Origin: Smittium culicis
Lineage: Eukaryota; Kickxellomycota; Harpellomycetes; Harpellales; Legeriomycetaceae
NCBI GenBank assembly: GCA_001970855.1
Contig: LSSN01003233.1
Coordinates: 1 to 24,987, forward strand
Direction of reading: 5' to 3'
DNA length: 24,987 nt
Positions within the stretch are counted from its first letter, which is position 1. Every line of letters begins with the position of its first letter. Below the pieces are notes generated by a model, which was not told the origin of the DNA, searched no databases, and was given only the letters and a program-made list of their open reading frames with translations. Shown here piece after piece: positions 1-7,329 of this stretch. A program made the position numbers and the translations under genes.

Positions 1-2
1 GC

Positions 3-1046
3 ACCACTGACCAGTACACATACTTGGGATACATAATGAATCCCAAATGGAGTGTGGCTGGTACAATAAAAAACAACAAAATGAAGGCCCAGAAGGCCAT
101 GTATGCTGGTTATTACTTTTTAAACCGCTCTGACGTGCTGACCGAACTCAAAGTTCGGTTCATAAATTGGGTACTGCTACCTATTGGGTGCTACGGTGGC
201 GAGACCTTCGGTATGAGCGAAAACCGATGCCTCCCCATTCAAACTGTAATAGACCAGGCAACCCGCATGGTTGCCAAGGTCGGAAAAAACGCCGCTATGG
301 AGCCGATCCGCGAGGAACTGGGCATCAGCTCAGTGTTCCTGCGCACCAGCACTGCCCGTGAGCGTGCATATATCAAGTGGCCGGCGTCTAAAACATGAAT
401 CGCCGACCTCATCAACCAGCCTATCAAGGCGCAGAAATCCACCTGGGTGACTGGATGCTCCAGGTGGATCAAGAAATACTGAACCAAAAACGCCGCTGGA
501 CAGACTGTGATTTCATTGGCCAATAGAAAGGCCAAAAATAACAAATCGAAAATTCAACACTGGGCAATAAGCCGAAATATCAAAGATAAAGGCAATTGGA
601 TTGGCCTCACCGAACAGCATCCCACACTGAGGCTGGGCCTCCAGGACGTCGGGAGAATGCGAATAGGCAGCTACTGGACTGCCCAGAGCATGGCCAACAC
701 CAAAATCATCGACCGAAAATACAAAAAATTTTGCCCCTTCTGCAGGCTCCAGACACCTGAGACAGCGGACCACATTACTTTAGACTGCGCCTTGTGGCGC
801 AGAGTCAGAAACGAAACGATTGGCCAGTTCATACCAGCTTCGATCCGCTCGGACAGCAATTTATTGCTTTTGAATTCCGATGAAGCCCGGTTGGGGCTAG
901 TCGGGAAACTCTTTAGGGGGGAGTCTAAAAAATCTTTTAGCCAGCTCCGCGCTGGCACCGCCGGTCCAAATTTCGAGCTGGAAACAGCGAAATTTTTTGG
1001 ACGGCATTCGTGTTGTCAGATCGCTTACATTTCGGGATATAAGTGA
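3..1046 (+). pseudogene. LINE ORF2 C-terminus: RT thumb/connection plus CCHC-like zinc knuckle, broken
   Basis: One reading frame runs from the window edge to TGA 1044-1046 and is interrupted by TGA at 396-398 and TGA at 480-482. Residues after the RT core (YLGYIMNPKW onward) match copy B closely. A zinc-knuckle C-x2-C-x9-H-x4-C sits at about 732-788 with all four ligands present, as expected for the zf-RVT domain at the C-terminus of many LINE ORF2 proteins, where it is thought to bind RNA. The first stop replaces the Trp of copy B's SKTWIADLI; the second replaces a Cys codon. A T-run at 993-998 is one base longer than in copy B and throws the last residues out of frame, because the FLxGIRV motif reappears in the neighbouring frame. 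The copy is therefore not expected to make an intact protein. No RNase H domain is seen. Confidence 0.85.
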
Positions 1047-1085
1047 TTTACCAGCCCCCTTGAACCAATGCTCAGTGGGTACGGA

Positions 1086-1099
1086 GCCGCTAGAGCGGC
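1086..1099 (+). other. LINE 3' UTR palindrome (copy A)
   Basis: GCCGCT-AG-AGCGGC forms a six-base-pair G/C stem in otherwise AT-rich sequence. The same hairpin, with one G-to-A substitution that leaves a G-U pair, occurs at the matching place in copy B (21112-21125). Conservation between diverged copies suggests a structural role, for example recognition of the RNA 3' end by the element's own RT; that role is inference. Confidence 0.6.
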
Positions 1100-1198
1100 G
1101 GAGGGGAGTCGGGTGAAAATTTTTTATAATTTTTTTATAAATTTTTTTGCTTTTTTTATACTTTTGTAATTAGTTTTTATTACTTTTATTATTGTATA

Positions 1199-1227
1199 AA
1201 TAAATTTTCCGTGAAAAAAAAAAAAAA
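1199..1227 (+). terminator. LINE poly(A) signal and A-tail (copy A)
   Basis: AATAAA at 1199-1204 is followed by TTTCCGTG and then 14 A residues. Copy B ends in the same way (AATAAA, TTCTGTG, A-run at 21004-20997), so the shared GTG-poly(A) boundary marks the element's 3' terminus. Confidence 0.8.
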
Positions 1228-2263
1228 GTTAAAAAAATTAATGGAAAAAAATTTTTTTTGAGCCAACATTAGTATTGAGCATTATTTAAATTTGCATTAA
1301 ATTTTATAATAAAGATATGTGACATTTTACTCATGAAACTGATTATTTTAATAAGCACTCGCCTGATTTAATGAAAAAATTTTTGAATACATTAAAGTAT
1401 ATTCATAATATACTTTAGAAGTAGGTGAATTTAAATCAAAGAGATATTTTAATAGAAAAAAGTCTCATCCTTCAAAGAATCTCACATATATGGTCAAAAT
1501 AAATAATTTCAATATTGATCAAATAGTTATTTTCGAAAAGCGCCAGCTTTGAGCGAAAACGCAAATAAAGCTGCTGTTCCACTAAAAATATCAGGTTGAA
1601 AACAGTGATATAAAATATATTAATATATATTTTTATAGCTGCCATTATTTTTATATTTGTTTATAACATTTTGCTCAAACCTTGGATTTTTATTGCATTA
1701 AATTTAAATTTATAATTTTTTGAATTTATCTCTAATTCAAATTATCATCTACAATATATTTTTTTTCATATATCTATTTATTTTTTAATTTTATTGTTGT
1801 ATTCTATCATTTTATATCATTTAAATAATTTATAGATCAATTATAATATCTATGGCTATACATAGTTTTGTCATTAATATTGCGATAAATATATAATTAA
1901 AAATCTATTTTTTACAATAACTTGTTTTTATAAAATTTTACTGCTATAAATATCTTGAAAACAAAAATTTATTCTATACATATCTAATTTTTGTATATGC
2001 GTTATGATTTGGATTCTATAGCCTCAGCATTTTTACCCAGGAGGATTTCTGGTCATATTTTTTTTCTATGGTTGTAATTAGCTTGGTAAGTTATTGAAAT
2101 TCACCAATAACTAGTAAATTTTTTTTATACTTTTTTACTGATTTTTTATTGACTAATCAATAATTATTTGATTTGCCGTTTAAACTGATACATAAAATGA
2201 AATAAAATTTAAGCGAATAATGTTTCTAAATTAATAATAATAATAAAATTTAGTAGGCTTTTT
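1228..2263. other. AT-rich spacer, no gene seen
   Basis: Very A/T-rich sequence with many stops in all frames. I see no coding pattern, tRNA-like fold or repeated unit. Confidence 0.6.
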
Positions 2264-2460
2264 TTAACCCTTTCACGCGTGGTAGACTGTTTCTGGCCTA
2301 CAAATTATAGTCAATAGATTTCAAATAAATTACTTTAGTTCTGAGATTGGTTAATTTACTGGTTTATTGTAATATAACAGCAAATAATAAATTTATATTA
2401 AAATCATAAACGAATCAAAAATTTAGTTTTTTTTTAGAGTGATGGACGGGAAAGGGTTAA
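2264..2460 (+). mobile_element. piggyBac-like MITE, unit 1 (197 bp)
   Basis: The unit begins TTAA-CCCTTTCACGCGTGG and ends GACGGGAAAGGG-TTAA, so it has imperfect terminal inverted repeats (CCCTTTC.C.) and TTAA at both edges. TTAA target duplication with CCCT...AGGG termini is the known signature of piggyBac-superfamily transposons. It has no coding capacity. Its reverse complement is homologous along its length to unit 2 at 2523-2720, for example around the shared TGATTCGTTTAT and ACAATA.ACCA blocks. Assignment to piggyBac rests only on termini and TTAA; no transposase is present in the window. Confidence 0.6.
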
Positions 2461-2522
2461 ACAGCCTCGCGCTAATGCAAAATCTAAAAATGGACGAAAA
2501 TGACCTACCGCCCCTGAAAGGG
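2461..2522. mobile_element. Remnant third terminus between the two MITE units
   Basis: This 62-bp spacer ends with GACCTACCGCCCCTGAAAGGG against TTAA 2523-2526, which closely matches the right terminus of unit 2 (CCTACCACCTGTGAAAGGG). The shared TTAA is thus flanked by element ends on both sides, suggesting an internally deleted third unit or a nested insertion. Confidence 0.45.
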
Positions 2523-2720
2523 TTAACCCTATCCCATCCAACTAACTTTAAATAATTGAATTTAATGATTCGTTTATTATTTATTATCAACTTTATTATT
2601 TGTTTTTAAAAATACAATATACCAATAACTCTAAAGACCTCGGAATTATATTACTTTTTATTAATCTAATTTGCTAAATTTGACAGATCAAAAATGGCCT
2701 ACCACCTGTGAAAGGGTTAA
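2523..2720 (-). mobile_element. piggyBac-like MITE, unit 2 (198 bp), inverted relative to unit 1
   Basis: The unit begins TTAA-CCCTATCCCATCC and ends CCTACCACCTGTGAAAGGG-TTAA. It matches the reverse complement of unit 1 in both termini and much of the interior, and differs in length by one base. Together the two units form a large imperfect inverted repeat with a 62-bp spacer. The divergence suggests an old insertion pair or a fold-back element rather than a recent event. Confidence 0.6.
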
Positions 2721-4142
2721 GGTATACCAAACATAGCGAAGCCTTCTTCAATTAATATATTTTAATTCCGAAACAGAAAAAATTGTTGGTTTACTTTATT
2801 TTAACAACAAATGTAATCACTTCTTTTAAATTATTAGCAAATCATTAAATTCTTTAATTTTAAAGAATGCCGAGGGGGAAAGGACTAAGAAATAACTCGC
2901 TCATATCAAAATATACGACTAATTTCCAAACTCCTCGAGCTAAATTTAAAAGCATCAGATATTTTGCAACTATCTAAGAATTTCATATTCGCGATATAAT
3001 ATTTTTATTCGCTGTATATTTCGAAATAATTGAATTGTATTAGATTTTTCCAATTTGTATATATTATTAACTATCTTTTTTATATAGTTGTTTTGTTACT
3101 TATTTCATAAATAAACCTTTTTTTTTGTTTGATATAGATAAATATGAAATTTTATTTACTATAACTCCTTAGACTATGCAATTCATCATTCATTTGTAGA
3201 TACATAAATATTTAGAGTAATTAAAAACACACTATATCTACCAAAATAGAGGTACTAGATTAGTATGTTTCCCTAAAAAAAATTATCTCAGAGTTAACAC
3301 AAAACTATTTAAACCTCGGAATGGCTAAACCGATCAATATATCAAACAGCAAATCTTTATACACAAAATGTCTTTTACCTCGGAAATAGGATAGCGATTC
3401 ATATAACTAAATTTATTTATCAGCATTAATAAAATTCATAAATAAATTTTAGATTACGGAGGTTTAAAGTTTTTTATAGCGTACAATTTACTTGTAAGCG
3501 ATAAAAATATTAAAAGAATTATGAAAATATCACATCTTTATATTTTATTAAGGGTTCTAGATCTTAGCGATGAGCATATTCTAAAAGGTGAAATAGTCAG
3601 ATTGAAACAATTCATATATATATTGAAACAGTTATATTTATTTCATACCAGATGTATCATATGGATTACTAATACCATAAAATAATAAAATATAACTTTT
3701 ATTTTATTGTGATCATATTACAAGTGTAGTTTAAATATAAGCTCTATCAATCTTTGAACTAAATAGTCGAACATAATTTATTTAGAACTCATGGTAAAAC
3801 CAGTGTAAAAAATAAATAGCAGACATTAATTGTTTTAGGGCCATTATAAACTCCACAAGCTTTTGTTTCTTAGCATTACCGACTAGTCAGAGATTTTTGT
3901 TGAGCTATCAGTTGATTTTATAATATGAGCACGTTCCATGGAATATCGATAAAAAAGTCGTATCCAAATGCTCGATTTACCAAGTTGTTAGATTCATTAT
4001 CTTGCTAGGAAAAAGTGATGGGAGTTATTTAATAGCTTATATTGCGGCATATTCATGAGTTATCACTGAGCGAAACGGTGTATGGATATTTTAATATGGT
4101 ATACTATTAGGTATAGACCAAAGATCTGGGCTACAATTAGAA
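2721..4142. other. AT-rich spacer with a weak direct repeat
   Basis: I see no gene. Two segments starting ACCTCGGAA (3313 and 3377, 64 bp apart) continue with similar sequence for about 34 bp and may be a degenerate direct repeat. The rest is low-complexity A/T-rich DNA. Confidence 0.5.
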
Positions 4143-4349
4143 ATGGATTTGGATATATTGCCCTCAAGCAGAGAAGTGTTTGATAACACAGAATTGGATG
4201 TATTGCTTCCAAGCAGAGAAGCGTTTGATAACACAATATCGAATTTATTGGATGTGGAAGTCAAGATTAACTTGCCGCTTAGCTGTGGCAGAAAATTAAG
4301 TAATCGATCCGCTTATAGATGTAAAAATTACATAATTATCTTTTCTTGA
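4143..4349 (+). CDS. Small hypothetical ORF with duplicated 15-residue unit
   Basis: The 68-codon ORF starts at ATG 4143 and ends at TGA 4347-4349. Its N-terminal half is two copies of a 15-residue unit (LDILPSSREVFDNTE and LDVLLPSREAFDNTI), encoded by an exact-length 45-bp tandem repeat. The unit is acidic, with no recognised domain, signal peptide or membrane segment. It could be a genuine small protein, a 5' exon of the transcription-factor-like gene starting about 500 bp downstream, or chance. The codon-multiple repeat length and the fact that most differences keep residues similar favour coding slightly. No function can be assigned. Confidence 0.25.
   Translation: MDLDILPSSREVFDNTELDVLLPSREAFDNTISNLLDVEVKINLPLSCGRKLSNRSAYRCKNYIIIFS
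4149..4238 (+). repeat. 45-bp tandem duplication
   Basis: Copy 1 is 4149-4193 and copy 2 is 4194-4238. They differ at several scattered bases, and both contain AAGCAGAGAAG and GTTTGATAACACA. The length is a multiple of three and lies in frame within the small ORF. Confidence 0.8.
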
Positions 4350-4844
4350 AAATTCTGAACAAACTAATGACATTTATTGCTTAGATGGAATTCTATTGGG
4401 GCTGTGAAATAAAGCCAATTCTCTATTTTTTTATTTCCTAAAAACTTTCAAGGTTAAATAATCTATATATACTGAGACTTCACCCCTTTCTCTTCCTGTG
4501 TCCTTTGGAAGAATGAGAGTCTACCTATATCTACTAGATTTCTTTGCTTCCTTTAACTCATACATCTTCCGGCGCTTATCCCCTAATAACTAGCCAAGTC
4601 TGTGTTGAAGGTATCCTATTAACCGCGTCCAAGCTAATAATTTCCTATTGTAATTTCTTTGAGCCCCATATTCATGCATAATAAATTCTTATAGGCTCAG
4701 AGAGCTAGCTAAACCAACTTCACTGTCGATTTAAACCATAATGATATCAGAAGGTATCGCTTCTATTTCACTGATCAATATACGTTCTCAATTATCTACT
4801 AAATACTCATAAATATACCTTTATATACTCTATTTACTTTAAAG
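4350..4844. other. Spacer upstream of transcription-factor-like gene
   Basis: No Zn2Cys6 cluster (Cys-x2-Cys-x6-Cys pattern) or other coding signature could be read in any frame of this stretch, although a 5' exon of the downstream gene would be expected here. It is slightly less A/T-rich than neighbouring spacers. Confidence 0.45.
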
Positions 4845-6638
4845 GTTATCTGCCTATTCCAGAATACAATGAATTGAAAAAAGTAACAATCAAATTGCTA
4901 TTGGATCATCCAAATTCGATGATGCCAATCATTCTACCTCATTTTTTGCATTGCCTGAAATACAAAAAATTCCCCAATTATTTTATCTACGCATTTCTCG
5001 CAGCCGGTGTAGACGTTATCGACGGATATTCATATAAAAGAGATTCCAGGCTGAATTTCAAATACGCATTTGTTTCTTTTGAAAACATTAAGCGAGAAAA
5101 TGACATTATGAATCCTTTATTATTATGGGCTTGTGTGTTCTTAATTATATACCATTGGAAAAATCTAGATACCGTTATGTACAATAAAGTAACAAGTAAG
5201 TAAACGCTTTTGGTACGAAGGATGAATTATACTATTTACATTAAGCTTATATAAATTGGTTCTACAAAAAAAAAAAAAGAAAATAAACTATTTTACTAAC
5301 ATCCATTTCTGCTTTATTGTTAATTCTAATTTAGATCACGCAAGATTGTAACTATCAGTTATTTTACATATTAATTTTTTCTTCTGCTCTCACTAATTTA
5401 TATTTAAATTATCCTTCTCTATTTCCCCATAAAGATTTTTATTATAAAATTTTCTGTTGTTCAACTATTCTTTTGAGCTTAGAATTATTGCTAGTACTAA
5501 ACTATATAAAATGGACGCCAAATGTAAGCACTTGTATTCAGAGCCTTCTATTTATCTCGAGTTCAAAAGAAGGATTTTTTGGTCTTACTACATTATTGAA
5601 TGCATTGTTTACGTATTCGACTCAGGAGTTCATACTATGCTTGATCGCGATATAGTTGTCAATCTTCCAAAAAATGATTTTAAATACAAATATTGTGGCA
5701 ATTTCTACCAATGTGATCACGAATTAGTTGGGCTATACTATATTGCAAATTCCAAAAACAACTCTAACTTACCAAAAGATAATTTTTCCTTTATCATTAA
5801 AATGTACCTGCTCACTGTTAAAATCACGCAATTCTTAAACAAAAGAGGTCTAAACAAATTCAACGCTCAAATAACTATAAATAAAAAGTTTTTAAGCCTT
5901 GTTGGTCACTTAAATGATTTCAAGTCAAAAATAGCTAAAAAGTACAACTCATCTGCGCTATACGAATCAATTCCGCACTACAGAACAGCTGATGGATTCG
6001 AATTGGTTAACAAAGTAGAACTATCCATATTTACTTATTTCGTTTTACAGTTGTTCAACACCATGTGCATCATTTTATACCAGTCGGAGCTTGTCAGACA
6101 CAGGTCGTTCATAATTAGTCCAGAAAGAATAAAATTAGCCAAAAACAAGTGTTTAGAGGCTGCTTTAAAATTCGATTACTACTTTACTTGGAAGTACGAA
6201 CAGATTTCTAAAAAACGACAGACGTTTATTTCTGCTCCTTGGAAATTCTTCTGTAACATCATCTTTATTAACCTTAATTTCACCGAAAAGGATCCTTTAG
6301 TTTTAAAAGATACTTCCCGCTATCATAAGCTGTGTGAATACATGCTATCAGTAAGCGAAAAAAACCAATCAATGAAATATATCTACTTCATAACTCAAAA
6401 GCTGTACAGCGTAAAAAAAAATGCATACTTGAAAAATTTATCAAAAAAAATATACTTATCTCAAATGAATGATTACTCTATATCAAAATATGACTTGGAC
6501 CCTTGGCTTGTTCCACGTTGTTCCTCTTTTGTGAAATTTGGTTGTTGTTTTGATGTAAACTTGTCAACTCTTGATGTCCAAGAGTATATAACTCTAAGAT
6601 CATTCGAAAACGATAAAAGCAATCATTCAGCTCAATAA
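4845..6638 (+). CDS. Fungal-specific transcription factor domain protein, two visible exons, 5' end unresolved
   Basis: Two same-strand open stretches, about 4845-5178 and 5483-6638, read in order as the middle homology domain (Fungal_trans) of zinc-cluster regulators. Exon 1 has LLLDHPNSMMPII...HFL, FIYAFLAAGVD and NPLLLWACVFLI, equivalent to the usual hP..PI.h..F, lL.AmlA.ga and pslh.vqalLLl segments. Exon 2 opens with KLYKMDAKCKHLY, then RRIFWSYYIIE and DRDIVVNLP, matching the family's RR.lWW.lyilD and iddedIdv.LP signature, followed by about 300 largely helical residues. Such proteins are nuclear regulators. No N-terminal Zn2Cys6 DNA-binding domain is visible upstream, so the gene is 5'-truncated, has an unrecognised distant exon, or lacks the domain. 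The first residues of both open stretches are not ATG. The stop TAA 6636-6638 overlaps an AATAAA. Confidence 0.65.
5179..5482 (+). other. Probable intron in transcription-factor-like gene
   Basis: An intron is required because exon 1's frame closes at about 5203 and homology resumes in another frame after 5478. GTACAA at 5179 paired with AG 5481-5482 keeps frame, as does GTAACA at 5189 paired with AG 5476-5477. The best-looking donor, GTAAGT at 5196, does not keep frame with any of the three nearby acceptors (AG ending 5477, 5482 or 5494). Exact borders are therefore uncertain. Confidence 0.45.
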
Positions 6639-6811
6639 AGATGCCATACCCCTCAAATAATACCGCTATTCATTTTTTCTCTTTTTAATTTTTTTTGTAT
6701 TTCTCTTTATCCCAGCCACGTTACCTCGATCCCATGTGCTGATACATTACTTTGTACTTTTATTCTCCTTCTTATCCGCAGTTTTTTTTAATATCTGATT
6801 CTCCTAATAAA
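6634..6811 (+). terminator. Candidate poly(A) signals for transcription-factor-like gene
   Basis: AATAAA occurs at 6634-6639, overlapping the stop codon, and again at 6806-6811, about 170 bp downstream. The second is the more normal distance for a fungal 3' UTR. Confidence 0.35.
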
Positions 6812-7329
6812 ATTCAAAATATTATTTTAATCAGCGTATTATTTTTTGTAGCGCCTTCTTTTTTTTTATGTAACTTTGATAGTTCATTAAAAAATACAAA
6901 TTAATCAAAGTTTTTTTTATTCAAATGTGTTTCATAGAGTTTGAAAATCCTGTTGAAATACTCAAAACTTTGATAATTTTTAAATGAAACTCGTAAAGTT
7001 TTCTGCGCCAGAATCATAGTTGGGTGTAAATTTTTAATAATTCTAAATAAACCGCGATTAAATTTTTAATCAAAGATAAAATGGCTAGATTGAATTTTAA
7101 TTTTACAATTAAAAAACACTGCTTAAAAAGTTTACATTTTTATTTTATTAAAATGGACGAGAAAAAAAATTTAAAAAAAAAATAAGGACTTATGCTGTTG
7201 CAGAAGTTTGAAAATATCCATAGTATAGAAAAAATTAATGCACAAGTTTAAATAGGTAAACATATAGCCATTGAAGAAATAAAATGGCTATCATTGTTAT
7301 AAAAAAAAAAGTCATAACTTAAGAGTTTT
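6812..7329. other. Convergent intergenic spacer
   Basis: A/T-rich sequence between the ends of two convergent genes. Short CTTTGAT/ATCAAAG words recur in both orientations at 6867-6910 and 6964-6972. No gene is seen. Confidence 0.5.

Larger units (their letters stand above)
1..1227 (+). mobile_element. Non-LTR retrotransposon (LINE) copy A, 3' part, truncated by window edge
   Basis: Only the 3' portion is in the window. It holds the end of the reverse-transcriptase ORF, a C-terminal zinc-knuckle region, a 3' UTR of about 170 bp, and a 14-A tail at 1214-1227 preceded by AATAAA at 1199-1204. It is homologous at protein level to copy B on the opposite strand (20997-24987); shared stretches include the YTYLGYIMN, GCYGGETFGMSE and STARERAY motifs. 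The two copies differ at many positions, so they are separate subfamilies and not a recent duplication. Base composition is clearly richer in G+C than the flanking DNA. The absence of LTRs and the poly(A) end fit target-primed reverse transcription. The 5' end lies outside the window, so target-site duplications cannot be checked. Confidence 0.92.
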
